From: Lentilactobacillus rapi DSM 19907 = JCM 15042
GTDB taxonomy: Bacteria > Bacillota > Bacilli > Lactobacillales > Lactobacillaceae
Assembly: GCF_001436255.1 (NCBI RefSeq)
Contig: NZ_AZEI01000018.1
Location: 1 to 42,494 of the forward strand
DNA: 42,494 nt
Direction of reading: 5' to 3'
Shown: piece by piece, positions 26,083 through 35,288 of the stretch
How positions within the stretch are numbered: the stretch's first letter is position 1
How the letters are laid out: every line of letters starts with the position of its first letter
The notes under the pieces: generated by a model
Database searches by the model: none
Told to the model about the DNA's origin: nothing
The model's input: only the letters and a program-made list of their open reading frames with translations
Made by a program: the position numbers and the translations under genes

Positions 26083-26352
26083 ATGGCAGTTACACAAACA
26101 AAGAAGAATGAAATTATCAAGAAGTATGCGCGTCATGAAGGTGATACTGGATCAGCAGAGGTACAAATCGCTGTTTTGACTGCAGATATCAACGAAATCA
26201 ACGAACATATGCGGACACATCGAAAAGATTATCATTCACAACGTGGACTTATGAAGAAGATTGGTCATCGTCGTAACCTACTTGCTTACCTTCGTGGTAA
26301 GGATGTTGCACGTTACCGTGACTTAATCCAAAGCTTAGGAATTCGTCGTTAA
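26083..26352 (+). CDS. rpsO: 30S ribosomal protein S15
   Basis: An 89-residue basic protein of exact family length with the S15 signature [29 protein letters not shown] (about 45-73), which binds the 16S rRNA central domain. AAGGTGG lies upstream of the ATG. It is a single-gene unit with a promoter, a structured leader and a terminator. Confidence 0.97.
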   Translation: MAVTQTKKNEIIKKYARHEGDTGSAEVQIAVLTADINEINEHMRTHRKDYHSQRGLMKKIGHRRNLLAYLRGKDVARYRDLIQSLGIRR

Positions 26353-26363
26353 TATTTGAAGAG

Positions 26364-26403
26364 GGATGTTGCAGGGCTTCGGCTTTGTACACATCCTTTT
26401 TTT
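26364..26403 (+). terminator. rpsO terminator
   Basis: GGATGT pairs with ACATCC, and an inner GGGCTTCGGCTT hairpin stacks on it. Eight T follow. Confidence 0.8.
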
Positions 26404-26463
26404 CTGCCCAAATTTAAATTATTCAACAATCTCTTACTAAAAATTCGGTTTTCTGGAAAAATA

Positions 26464-26472
26464 TGGTAAACT
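26464..26472 (+). promoter_or_regulatory. Extended -10 promoter of rnjB
   Basis: TGGTAAACT fits the extended -10 form (TG-N-TAAACT), 56 bp before the start codon. The -35 region is weak. Confidence 0.45.
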
Positions 26473-26527
26473 AATAGAAGCTGAAAACGAACGTAAAAAA
26501 AGAACAAATTATTTTTTGAGGTGAAAC

Positions 26528-28258
26528 ATGAAAAGCGAAATAAAAATTATGCCCATTGGCGGAGTCCGTGAAAACGGCAAAGACATGTATGCTGTGGACA
26601 TCAACGGCGGTATCTATATTTTAGACTGTGGTTTAAGATACCCCGAAAATGAATTGCTGGGAATTGACGTTGTGATTCCCGATTTTAGTTATTTGGAAAA
26701 GAATAAAGACCGAATTGTGGGCGTCTTTTTGACGCACGGGCATGCGGACTCAATTGGTGCGATTTCGTACTTCTTGAGTGAATTTGATGTGCCAGTGTTT
26801 GGTTCAGAAATGACCATTGAACTCGCTAAATTGAACGTGGCTGACTCTGAACAATTAAAGAACTTTGATGATTTCCATGTTGTCAGCGATCACAGTGAAA
26901 TCGATTTTGATGACGTTAAGGTCACCTTCTTTAAGACAACCCATTCGATTCCTGGATCACTTGGAATTGCCATTCATACTTCTGAAGGAGCAATTGTTTA
27001 TACAGGTGATTTCAAATTTGATCAAACGGCCGCTCCACTCTATCAGACCAATTACTCCGCTCTAACCCAGTTGGGTGATGAAGGGGTTCTAGCATTACTG
27101 AGTGATTCTGGCAATGCCGAAAATCCCAAGCCAAGCGCCTCGGAAAAGCAGATTGCTGAGTACATTTACGATACATTTAACTATCAGGACAGCCGCATCA
27201 TCGTTGCAAGTGTTGCTTCCAACATTTTGCGGATGCAACAAGTCTTTAATGCCGCTGCCAAGTGTGGTCGTCGGGTTTATTTGACGGGCCATGATTTGGA
27301 ACGAATTGTTCGGACCGCAATGCGTTTGAAGACCTTAACCTTACCAGAAGATGATCTCTTGATTGATTCAATCGATGAGTTGAACAAGATGGCTCCAGAT
27401 AAGGTTGTCATCATTCAGACCGGCAAGATGGGTGAACCGATCAAAGCCCTTCAACGGATGGCTAATAAGGAACAAAGTGACATCAACATTGAGCCCAAAG
27501 ACTTGGTGTTCATCACAACAACGCCGTCAACTGCCATGGAAACGACCGTAGCCAAAACTCGGGATATGGTTTATCGCGCAGATGGTGAAGTTAAAATGAT
27601 TTCCGATCAAATGAATTCATCGGGTGATGCCAGTCAGACAGATTTGCAATTGCTCATTAACTTATTACATCCCAAGTACATTATTCCTGTTCAGGGTGAA
27701 TATCGTTTGCTGGAGGCCAACGCACAACTGGCCAAGCAAATTGGTTACACTGATAAGCAAATTTACATTCCTAATAAAGGTGACAAGATTTCGGTCAACA
27801 AAGACGAAATGTGGGTTGGTGGCAGTGAAGATCTTGCTGACACCATGATTGACGGAATCGGAATTGGCGATATTGGTAATATCGTACTGCGAGATCGAAA
27901 AGTATTGTCTGAAGATGGTATTTTTGTGGCGGTCGTCACAATTGATCGCAAGAAGAAGCGGATTGTTGCCGAGCCTAAGCTCACTTCAAGAGGATTTGTT
28001 TACGTTAAGGCTAACAAGGATCTCATGAAAGAAGCAGCTGGCATTATTGAAAAGACAGTTACCAACAATCTTGAGCATAAAGAATTCGATTGGAGTAACT
28101 TGAAGCAGGACGTTAGGGATGATCTAAGTGATTACCTGTATAAGCAAACCAAGCGGCGTCCCGTGATTTTACCAGTTATAATGGAAGTTAATCAACATCA
28201 TAAGCGTTCCAAGAAAAAGCAAAAGAACAACGAGAAGAAATCGGAATCAGCAAATTAA
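26528..28258 (+). CDS. rnjB: Ribonuclease J2 (degenerate active site)
   Basis: A 576-residue paralogue of the RNase J1 at 2406-4094, with the same metallo-beta-lactamase/beta-CASP layout and a Lys-rich C-terminal tail. Three His of the J1 active site are replaced: HGHEDH becomes HGHADS (Ser75), SGHGGQ becomes SGDASQ, and the His before GEYR becomes Gln. RNase J2 is known in related bacteria as a weakly active partner of J1, and these changes agree with that. GAGGTG lies upstream of the ATG. It has its own promoter and a terminator. Confidence 0.93.
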   Translation: MKSEIKIMPIGGVRENGKDMYAVDINGGIYILDCGLRYPENELLGIDVVIPDFSYLEKNKDRIVGVFLTHGHADSIGAISYFLSEFDVPVFGSEMTIELAKLNVADSEQLKNFDDFHVVSDHSEIDFDDVKVTFFKTTHSIPGSLGIAIHTSEGAIVYTGDFKFDQTAAPLYQTNYSALTQLGDEGVLALLSDSGNAENPKPSASEKQIAEYIYDTFNYQDSRIIVASVASNILRMQQVFNAAAKCGRRVYLTGHDLERIVRTAMRLKTLTLPEDDLLIDSIDELNKMAPDKVVIIQTGKMGEPIKALQRMANKEQSDINIEPKDLVFITTTPSTAMETTVAKTRDMVYRADGEVKMISDQMNSSGDASQTDLQLLINLLHPKYIIPVQGEYRLLEANAQLAKQIGYTDKQIYIPNKGDKISVNKDEMWVGGSEDLADTMIDGIGIGDIGNIVLRDRKVLSEDGIFVAVVTIDRKKKRIVAEPKLTSRGFVYVKANKDLMKEAAGIIEKTVTNNLEHKEFDWSNLKQDVRDDLSDYLYKQTKRRPVILPVIMEVNQHHKRSKKKQKNNEKKSESAN

Positions 28259-28283
28259 TTTCGATCACATGAATAAAAATGGC

Positions 28284-28317
28284 AACGAGTGGTTCATTTA
28301 TTTGAATTACTCGTTTT
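28284..28317 (+). terminator. rnjB terminator
   Basis: AACGAGT..TTCA pairs with TGAA..ACTCGTT around a short loop, with a modest T-rich tail. Confidence 0.65.
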
Positions 28318-28343
28318 CTGTCCAAAGATTGTGAGGCGAAGAA

Positions 28344-29258
28344 ATGCAATTATCGAAGAATGATCAAGTTATCCTGATGAGTGCCCAAGAAGACTACGAC
28401 GACCAGCGGTTTAATCAGGTAATGCATAAGGTTGAACATTTGTTGGCCAAATATCCCAAGCAAATTGACGTTAATTTTCTACGGACCAAAGCGTTGTTTA
28501 AGCTAAAGCGGACTGCGGAAGCTCAGTCAATTATTAATCGCTATGAAGATGAATTTGTCAGGGTTGCCGAGTGGATTCCATCATTGATCGAGATATCACT
28601 GAAGAATGCCCACTTTATGGTCGCAAGGGAAATCGCTGCTCAATCGGTTGCCGACTGGCGGACACAAATTCTGGCTGCTGAAGAAAATTATCGCCAGCAA
28701 CATGCTGAATTACTTGATCAGCAGATTAACCAATTTGCACATATTGGTGGTTTGAATGCTTATACCCAGGTGAGGCGGGTGGAGGACGCCAAACAGCTAC
28801 CGTTTGACGAATATGTATTGGCAGGGAAAAACATTTTGAGGGATCCATTCCTATGGGAAGTTCCGAAAAGTCAGATTTTGTTGGAATTGGTCAAAATAAA
28901 AGCCAATGTTTCGGTTACCCTCAATTGGTTGGACAATCGAGACTATGAAATTAATATTCTAAAATTGAAATCCATTGATCAATATTCTTCATTAGTAGCC
29001 GTTTTGAATATTATTGAAGACAATTATGCTTCGTCTGATCCAATCAAATTAGCCTTACTTGAAAAGGAACTATTTACACAAAGTAATTATATTTATCCAT
29101 TTTTCGATAAGGTGATAACTGATCCGGAATATTGGTTCCAAGCCATCGTTGCGCGATCGTTCGGTGATCAAATTGATGTCAACACTTCAGATCAACGGTT
29201 AATTATGAAATGGATAAGCATTATTTATGACCAGGAAAGCAAAATTAAATTGATGTAA
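28344..29258 (+). CDS. TPR-like helical hypothetical protein
   Basis: A 304-residue protein I cannot name. It is almost wholly alpha-helical; the first 90 residues show helix pairs like tetratricopeptide repeats (YDDQRFNQVMHKVEHLLAKYPKQ, then FLRTKALFKLKRTAEAQSII). No signal peptide or membrane helix is visible, so it is probably a cytosolic scaffold or adaptor. GAGG lies about 9 nt before the ATG. It sits between rnjB and tuf with its own spacing. No function is assigned. Confidence 0.75.
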   Translation: MQLSKNDQVILMSAQEDYDDQRFNQVMHKVEHLLAKYPKQIDVNFLRTKALFKLKRTAEAQSIINRYEDEFVRVAEWIPSLIEISLKNAHFMVAREIAAQSVADWRTQILAAEENYRQQHAELLDQQINQFAHIGGLNAYTQVRRVEDAKQLPFDEYVLAGKNILRDPFLWEVPKSQILLELVKIKANVSVTLNWLDNRDYEINILKLKSIDQYSSLVAVLNIIEDNYASSDPIKLALLEKELFTQSNYIYPFFDKVITDPEYWFQAIVARSFGDQIDVNTSDQRLIMKWISIIYDQESKIKLM

Positions 29259-29291
29259 CCAAATTTATTTTCGGAAAATGAGCATAATCTG

Positions 29292-29320
29292 TTTACAAAC
29301 AAATTAACTATCGATATAAT
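29292..29320 (+). promoter_or_regulatory. tuf promoter P1
   Basis: TTTACA (29292-29297) is spaced 17 bp from a perfect TATAAT (29315-29320). Confidence 0.75.
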
Positions 29321-29349
29321 ACTTAAGGATTCTTCGAAAATTGACTGCT

Positions 29350-29377
29350 TTGTCTTTTCCAGAAGATGTAGTATAAT
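29350..29377 (+). promoter_or_regulatory. tuf promoter P2
   Basis: TTGTCT (29350-29355) is spaced 16 bp from TATAAT (29372-29377), closer to the gene than P1. Two promoters would suit a very highly expressed gene. Confidence 0.6.
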
Positions 29378-29440
29378 AACACTTAGAAATGCATTGATGC
29401 GAATTGATGTAATTCTTGAAAACAACAGGAGGTTTCATTA

Positions 29441-30628
<1,188 letters not shown>

Positions 30629-30651
30629 TTCGCTAAGCTAATGACCGCACG

Positions 30652-30683
30652 AAGCTGTGAGGATTTTCCTCATGGCTTTTTTG
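30652..30683 (+). terminator. tuf terminator
   Basis: AGC.TGAGGA pairs with TCCTCA.GCT around a small loop and is followed by six T. Confidence 0.85.
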
Positions 30684-30891
30684 CTGTCTCAGTATATTTT
30701 TGGATCAATTGTAACAGTAATATTCGATTACGATTTCTGGCGTTCCGGACATGACCACAAATTATTCTGATACCACTAAGTTGTTCGATTGGGAATTGAA
30801 TAGGTCGCTAGGCGTCACGCTGAAGCCGAACAATTGATTAAAACGGGGTTCAAAAAAGCTGATACAATATAGATGTGTTCAGGAAATAAAT

Positions 30892-30920
30892 TTTACATTT
30901 CACTGTTAATACGTTAAAAT
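30892..30920 (+). promoter_or_regulatory. tig promoter
   Basis: TTTACA (30892-30897) is spaced 17 bp from TAAAAT (30915-30920), about 60 bp before the start. Confidence 0.7.
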
Positions 30921-30978
30921 AACAATGTTATGCAATTATGAATTGTAAAAATAATCTTTTCGTCTCGGAGGAAAAAGA

Positions 30979-32310
30979 ATGTCTGCAAAATGGGAAAAGA
31001 AGGGTACCAATGATGGAGAATTAACTTTCGAAATTGGTGCTGACTCAATTAAAAATGGTTTAGATCGTGCATTTGAAAAGAACAAGAAGAGCATCCGGGT
31101 ACCTGGATTCCGTAAGGGCAAGGTTCCCCGCTCAATTTTCACCAAGATGTATGGTGAAGAAGCATTGTACGAAGATGCTTTGAACATCTTACTTCCAGAT
31201 GAATATTCAAAGGCTGTTAGTGAAGCCAAAATCGAACCCGTTGATCAACCTAAGATCAATGTTGAATCAATGGAAAAGGGCAAGCCATGGGTTATCAAGG
31301 CTAATGTGACCGTTAAGCCAGAAGTTAAGCTTGGTGATTACAAAGGCTTGAGTGTTCCTAAGCAAAACACTCGGGTATACCAAAAAGACGTTGACGCTGA
31401 ATTGGAAAAGAAGCGTGAAAGCCAAGCAGAACTTGTTCTTAAAGAAGGCAAGGCTGCTGAAAAAGGTGACACAGTTGTCATCGATTTTGAAGGAAAAGTT
31501 GACGGCAAGCCATTTGAAGGTGGTAAGGCTGAAAACCATTCACTAGAGTTAGGTTCCAACTCATTCATCCCTGGTTTTGAAGATCAATTGATTGGTCACA
31601 AAGCAGGCGAAGATGTTGAAGTTAAGGTGACCTTCCCTAAGGATTACCAAGCTAAGGAATTAGCTGGTAAGGATGCCGTTTTCGAAACTAAGATTCACGA
31701 AGTTAAGACTAAGGAATTACCTAAGTTGGATGATGACTTTGCAAAGGATGTTGATGAAGATGTCGACAGCCTTGAAGAATTAAAAGAGAAGATCAAGGAC
31801 GACTTAAAGAAACAGAAGAAGAGCGAAGCCCGCGACGCAATCGAAGACGCAGCCATCAGTGAAGCAACTGATAACGCTGAAGTCAAAGATATTCCAGAAG
31901 CCATGATCAACGAAGATATCCAACGTCAAATGGATCAATATCTTGCTGGCATGCAACAACAAGGAATTAACCAACAGATGTACTTCCAGTTAACTGGAAC
32001 GAAGCCTGAAGATCTGAAGAAGCAATTCTCAGATGGCGCTGAAAAGCGTGTTAAGACCAACCTTGTTCTTGAAGCAATTGTTGACAAAGAAAACATCGAG
32101 CCTTCAGAAGATGATGTTAAGGCTGAAGTTAAAGATTTAGCTAAACAATACGGAATGAAGGAAGACGCTGTTCGTAAAGCTTTGACTGATGATATGTTGA
32201 AGCATGATATTGCGATCAAGCAAGCAATTGACATGATTGTTGATTCTTCAAAGCAAGACGCTAAAGCAAAAGATGATTCAAAGGATAAAGAAGACAGCTC
32301 AGAAAAATAG
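30979..32310 (+). CDS. tig: Trigger factor (peptidyl-prolyl isomerase chaperone)
   Basis: A 443-residue ribosome-bound chaperone. The N-terminal ribosome-binding domain has the signature GFRKGKVP at 43-50; an FKBP-type isomerase domain lies at about 162-248 ([20 protein letters not shown]...[11 protein letters not shown]); the C-terminal helical substrate-binding arms follow. The extreme C-terminus is a Lys/Asp/Ser-rich tail (about 425-443). GGAGG precedes the ATG. It sits upstream of clpX, the usual order in Bacillota, but is separated from it by a terminator. Confidence 0.96.
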   Translation: MSAKWEKKGTNDGELTFEIGADSIKNGLDRAFEKNKKSIRVPGFRKGKVPRSIFTKMYGEEALYEDALNILLPDEYSKAVSEAKIEPVDQPKINVESMEKGKPWVIKANVTVKPEVKLGDYKGLSVPKQNTRVYQKDVDAELEKKRESQAELVLKEGKAAEKGDTVVIDFEGKVDGKPFEGGKAENHSLELGSNSFIPGFEDQLIGHKAGEDVEVKVTFPKDYQAKELAGKDAVFETKIHEVKTKELPKLDDDFAKDVDEDVDSLEELKEKIKDDLKKQKKSEARDAIEDAAISEATDNAEVKDIPEAMINEDIQRQMDQYLAGMQQQGINQQMYFQLTGTKPEDLKKQFSDGAEKRVKTNLVLEAIVDKENIEPSEDDVKAEVKDLAKQYGMKEDAVRKALTDDMLKHDIAIKQAIDMIVDSSKQDAKAKDDSKDKEDSSEK

Positions 32311-32324
32311 TTTTCTTCCTAAGG

Positions 32325-32353
32325 AGATCCGTTAATCAGACGGATCTTTTTTT
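32325..32353 (+). terminator. tig terminator
   Basis: AGATCCGT pairs perfectly with ACGGATCT around a short loop and is followed by seven T. Confidence 0.88.
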
Positions 32354-32389
32354 CGGGAGTGGTCAAGCCTTCTGATTGCAATTTCACCG

Positions 32390-32398
32390 TGGTATGAT
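32390..32398 (+). promoter_or_regulatory. Extended -10 promoter of clpX
   Basis: TGGTATGAT fits the extended -10 form, with a weak -35 (TTCTGA) 17 bp upstream. It lies about 65 bp before the clpX start. Confidence 0.5.
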
Positions 32399-32462
32399 AA
32401 AGTATCAAATAGTTGATTGATAAAAGTGATTAAAGTCCATCTCGGATGGAGGAGTGACTATA

Positions 32463-33710
32463 TTGTTTGAAGATAACGAATCAAGCGGACCCATTACTTG
32501 TTCGTTTTGTGGTAAAACCCAAGACCAAGTAAAGAAAATTGTCGCTGGTCCAGGCGTCTACATTTGTAATGAATGTATTGATTTATGTAAAGAAATTATT
32601 GACGAGGAGCTTGCTCCTGAGAAGTCTTCAGAAGATTTACTCAAAGTTTTGACACCTAAGCAAATCTTGGATAAATTAAATGAATTTGTGATCGGTCAAG
32701 ATAACGCTAAACGAACCCTTTCAGTAGCGGTTTACAACCACTACAAGCGAGTGAATGAAATGATCAGCGAGCCTGATGAAGATTTGGAACTCCAAAAGAG
32801 TAACATTTGTATCATTGGACCAACTGGTTCAGGTAAAACTTACCTGGCACAGACGCTTGCCAAGATTTTAAACGTACCGTTTGCAATCGCTGATGCGACT
32901 ACATTGACCGAAGCTGGTTATGTTGGTGAAGATGTTGAAAACATCCTCTTAAAACTATTGCAAAATGCCGATTATGATGTTGAGCGGGCTGAACATGGGA
33001 TCATCTACATTGATGAAATCGATAAGATTGCCAAGAAGTCAGAGAATGTTTCAATTACCCGTGACGTTTCCGGTGAAGGTGTTCAACAAGCTCTGCTCAA
33101 GATTCTTGAAGGGACAATTGCCAACGTTCCGCCTCAGGGTGGTCGTAAGCATCCTCAACAAGAGTTTATTCAAATCGACACAACCAACATTTTGTTCATT
33201 GTTGGTGGTGCATTTGATGGGATTGAAGGGATTGTCAAGAGTCGTTTAGGCGACAAGACAATTGGTTTTGGAACCGATTCTGACAAAGCACCCGATCTTG
33301 ATAACCGCAATATCATGCAGGCCGTGATTCCAGAAGACTTGCTGAAGTTTGGATTGATTCCAGAATTCATCGGTCGTTTGCCAATCTTGACTGCATTAGA
33401 TAAATTGGACGAGAAAGATCTTGTTCGGATTTTGACTGAGCCTAAGAATGCATTGGTTAAACAATACAAGAAATTGATCGAGCTTGATGGCGCCGAACTG
33501 GAATTTGCACCTGGTGCGTTGACTAAGATGGCTGAACTGGCTATCTCAAGAAACACCGGTGCTCGTGGTTTACGGTCAATCATTGAAGACACAATGCGAG
33601 ACATTATGTTCGATTTGCCAAGCCGTAAGGACGTATCAAAAGTTATCATTACACCTGAAACGGTGACTGATCATAAAGAACCAGAGCTGATTTTGAAAAA
33701 GGCATCGTAA
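32463..33710 (+). CDS. clpX: ClpX, ATP-binding subunit of the Clp protease
   Basis: A 415-residue AAA+ unfoldase that feeds substrates to ClpP. The N-terminal zinc domain has Cys13, Cys16, Cys35 and Cys38; Walker A GPTGSGKT is at 119-126, followed by the pore-loop GYVGED, Walker [10 protein letters not shown] and the arginine finger in IPEFIGRLP. The start is taken as the TTG at 32463 ([10 protein letters not shown]), because GGAGGAG lies 8 nt upstream; a GTG nine bases earlier would overlap that site. The clpX-ysxC order is conserved. Confidence 0.96.
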   Translation: MFEDNESSGPITCSFCGKTQDQVKKIVAGPGVYICNECIDLCKEIIDEELAPEKSSEDLLKVLTPKQILDKLNEFVIGQDNAKRTLSVAVYNHYKRVNEMISEPDEDLELQKSNICIIGPTGSGKTYLAQTLAKILNVPFAIADATTLTEAGYVGEDVENILLKLLQNADYDVERAEHGIIYIDEIDKIAKKSENVSITRDVSGEGVQQALLKILEGTIANVPPQGGRKHPQQEFIQIDTTNILFIVGGAFDGIEGIVKSRLGDKTIGFGTDSDKAPDLDNRNIMQAVIPEDLLKFGLIPEFIGRLPILTALDKLDEKDLVRILTEPKNALVKQYKKLIELDGAELEFAPGALTKMAELAISRNTGARGLRSIIEDTMRDIMFDLPSRKDVSKVIITPETVTDHKEPELILKKAS

Positions 33711-33716
33711 TTCGAG

Positions 33717-33760
33717 AAAGTCTGATGTAAGCTTTAGTTAGTTTGCGATCGGACTTTTTT
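33717..33760 (+). terminator. clpX terminator
   Basis: AGTCTGAT pairs with ATCGGACT (one G-U pair) and is followed by six T. Read-through to ysxC remains possible. Confidence 0.65.
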
Positions 33761-33790
33761 ATTTTAATGACAAATTAAAGGAGTGGTTTG

Positions 33791-34369
33791 ATGGAGGTTC
33801 AAAATGTCGATTTGACAATAAGCGCGGTGGCAGAAAAACAGTATCCAAATACCATGTTTCCAGAGATTGCACTTGTTGGTCGGTCTAATGTCGGCAAATC
33901 TTCATTGACCAATGTGCTGATTAACCGACGAAAGTTTGCCCGGACGTCAAGTCAACCCGGGAAGACCCAGACACTCAATTTTTACAATATTGATGATAAA
34001 TTATACTTTGTTGATGTGCCTGGATATGGTTATGCAAAGGCATCCAAAGCAAGTCGGGAAAAGTGGGGCAAGATGATCGAGACTTACTTGACCAAGCGCG
34101 ATCAACTCAGAGGCGTGATTGCCCTTGTGGATGGTCGCCACGCCCCAACTGACGATGATATTTCGATGCACGAATGGCTGGTTTACTATGGCATCGATGT
34201 CTTAACAGTTGCCACTAAAATGGATAAAATTTCTAAGGGTAAATGGAACAAACAAGAATCATTGATTAAAAAGACTTTGCAAATTAATGATGAAGATTTT
34301 GTCCTGTTTTCAGCATTGACAAAGGCTGGTAAAAACGAAGTCTGGCAGTGGATTGAGGGGAGAATGTAA
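33791..34369 (+). CDS. ysxC: Ribosome biogenesis GTPase YsxC/EngB
   Basis: A 192-residue essential GTPase of the Era/TrmE class that assists 50S subunit assembly. G1 GRSNVGKSS is at 30-38; G3 DVPGYGYAK and G4 TKMDK follow at the usual distances. The ATG at 33791 has AAGGAG 7 nt upstream; an in-frame TTG lies directly before it. It follows clpX, a conserved order, and ends one base before the MazG-like gene. Confidence 0.95.
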   Translation: MEVQNVDLTISAVAEKQYPNTMFPEIALVGRSNVGKSSLTNVLINRRKFARTSSQPGKTQTLNFYNIDDKLYFVDVPGYGYAKASKASREKWGKMIETYLTKRDQLRGVIALVDGRHAPTDDDISMHEWLVYYGIDVLTVATKMDKISKGKWNKQESLIKKTLQINDEDFVLFSALTKAGKNEVWQWIEGRM

Positions 34370-34370
34370 A

Positions 34371-34682
34371 ATGGATTTTGATGAATACCAAAAGGCGGCG
34401 AACCGGACTTTGATGGGCAAAGAGCAGGTGCTCACTAATTGTGCGCTGGGTTTAACCGGCGAATCCGGTGAAGTGGCTGACTTAATTCGTAAATATACAT
34501 TTCAGAGTGAAAAATTAGATCACGATCAACTCATTAAAGAGATGGGGGATGTGCTATGGTACTTATCCCAAATTTCCGAATGGGCTGACATTCCCTTCGA
34601 TAAGGTCGCTGAAGATAATATCAAACGGCTCAAGAAACGTTACCCCTCACAATTGGGCGGCGTCAATCAAGTTAATATCTAA
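34371..34682 (+). CDS. MazG-like nucleotide pyrophosphohydrolase
   Basis: A 103-residue all-helical protein of the MazG/NTP-PPase superfamily, which hydrolyses NTPs or dNTPs to the monophosphate with Mg. The metal-binding helices are visible: TGESGEVADLIRK (about 28-40) and KEMGDVLWYLSQ (about 56-67), giving the ExxE/ExxD pattern. The ATG at 34371 follows the ysxC stop by one base, and GGGGAGA lies about 10 nt upstream. The substrate is not determinable. Confidence 0.85.
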   Translation: MDFDEYQKAANRTLMGKEQVLTNCALGLTGESGEVADLIRKYTFQSEKLDHDQLIKEMGDVLWYLSQISEWADIPFDKVAEDNIKRLKKRYPSQLGGVNQVNI

Positions 34683-34691
34683 AATCATTTC

Positions 34692-34735
34692 AAGTGTCCA
34701 AGTTAGGTAGTCAAATATCTGATTTGGGCTTTTTA
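34692..34735 (+). terminator. Weak terminator after the MazG-like gene
   Basis: AAGTGTCCAA can pair with TTTGGGCTT through G-U pairs; five T follow. The loop is long. Confidence 0.45.
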
Positions 34736-34853
34736 TTAACAATTGATTTTGTGAAGTTAGAAAACCCAAATTGGCATTTAAGGGACGTATTTTCATTCAA
34801 AATGTATATTACGGATAATATTTATCAAAATATTGAATAAATCATAAAAAAGG

Positions 34854-34882
34854 TTGCAATTAATGAATATCGGTGTTAACCT
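34854..34882 (+). promoter_or_regulatory. Candidate argGH promoter
   Basis: TTGCAA (34854-34859) is spaced 17 bp from TAACCT (34877-34882). If used, the transcript would start just before copy C and carry all three hairpin elements in a leader of about 400 nt. ArgR-like half-sites lie close by. Confidence 0.4.
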
Positions 34883-34899
34883 CATTACTATTAACTTTA

Positions 34900-35020
34900 T
34901 AGGACGGCTCCTCCAGGCAGAGATCTGCGCATAAGCACCTCAAACAAAAATTCCCAAAACCGGAATTTCTGTTCGAGGAGCCTTACACTCCGATCCCTAA
35001 CCGCCTGGATTCGCTCACTA
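34900..35020 (+). repeat. 121-bp hairpin element, copy C
   Basis: It aligns gap-free with the other four copies. First helix TCCAGGC/GCCTGGA. The second helix is GATC/GATC, a different paired sequence from copies A and D. The third helix is partly mispaired. Confidence 0.9.
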
Positions 35021-35023
35021 TAT

Positions 35024-35144
35024 TAGGACAGCTCCTCCAAGCAGAAGTCTGCGCGTAAGCACCTCGAAGAAAAATTCCAAAATCGGGAATTTCCCTCCAA
35101 GGAGCCTTACGCTCCGACTTCTAATCGCTTGGATCCGCTCACTA
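35024..35144 (+). repeat. 121-bp hairpin element, copy D
   Basis: Separated from copy C by TAT. The first helix is TCCAAGC/GCTTGGA and the second is GAAGTC/GACTTC; both arms differ from copy A yet pairing is kept. Third helix GCGTAAG/CTTACGC. Confidence 0.9.
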
Positions 35145-35147
35145 TAT

Positions 35148-35268
35148 TAGGACAGCTGCGCAAAGCAGAAGTCTGCATGTAATCACCACGGAGAAAAATT
35201 TCAGAACCAGGAATTTCCCTCCGTGGAGCCTTACACTCCGACTTCTAACCGCTTTGCTCCGCTCACTA
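35148..35268 (+). repeat. 121-bp hairpin element, copy E
   Basis: Separated from copy D by TAT. The most divergent copy, but still 121 bp and well paired: GCAAAGC/GCTTTGC, GAAGTC/GACTTC, TGTAA/TTACA, and an 8-bp helix CCACGGAG/CTCCGTGG. It ends 20 nt before the argG start codon. Confidence 0.9.
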
Positions 35269-35288
35269 CACAGATAAGGGGTTTTAAC

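Larger units (their letters stand above)
30629..30978. other. tuf-tig intergenic region
   Basis: The 350 bp hold the tuf terminator, a short open frame at 30804-30872 that reads like the tail of a lost gene (VARRHAEAEQLIKTGFKKAD then stop), the tig promoter and the tig ribosome-binding site. No intact gene is visible. Confidence 0.7.
34683..35288. other. argG leader region with three tandem hairpin elements
   Basis: The 606 bp hold a weak terminator for the MazG-like gene, an AT-rich stretch with possible ArgR half-sites (TGAAT near 34834 and 34864; ATTCA near 34796), a candidate promoter and three 121-bp repeats that run up to the argG ribosome-binding site. There is no gene. Confidence 0.85.

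Noticed and set aside
34790-34880. A complete ArgR operator before argG
   Set aside because: Only half-sites (TGAAT, ATTCA) are seen; no 18-bp palindrome of the usual form could be assembled.
34900-35268. Reading the repeats as a CRISPR array or T-box leaders
   Set aside because: Units are 121 bp with only 3-4 nt between them, so there are no spacers, and no cas genes are nearby. The conserved T-box sequence (AGGGTGGNACCGCG) is absent.
35223-35288. An upstream in-frame ATG that would extend argG by 22 residues
   Set aside because: It lies inside repeat copy E. The internal ATG has a good ribosome-binding site and the conserved N-terminus begins there.
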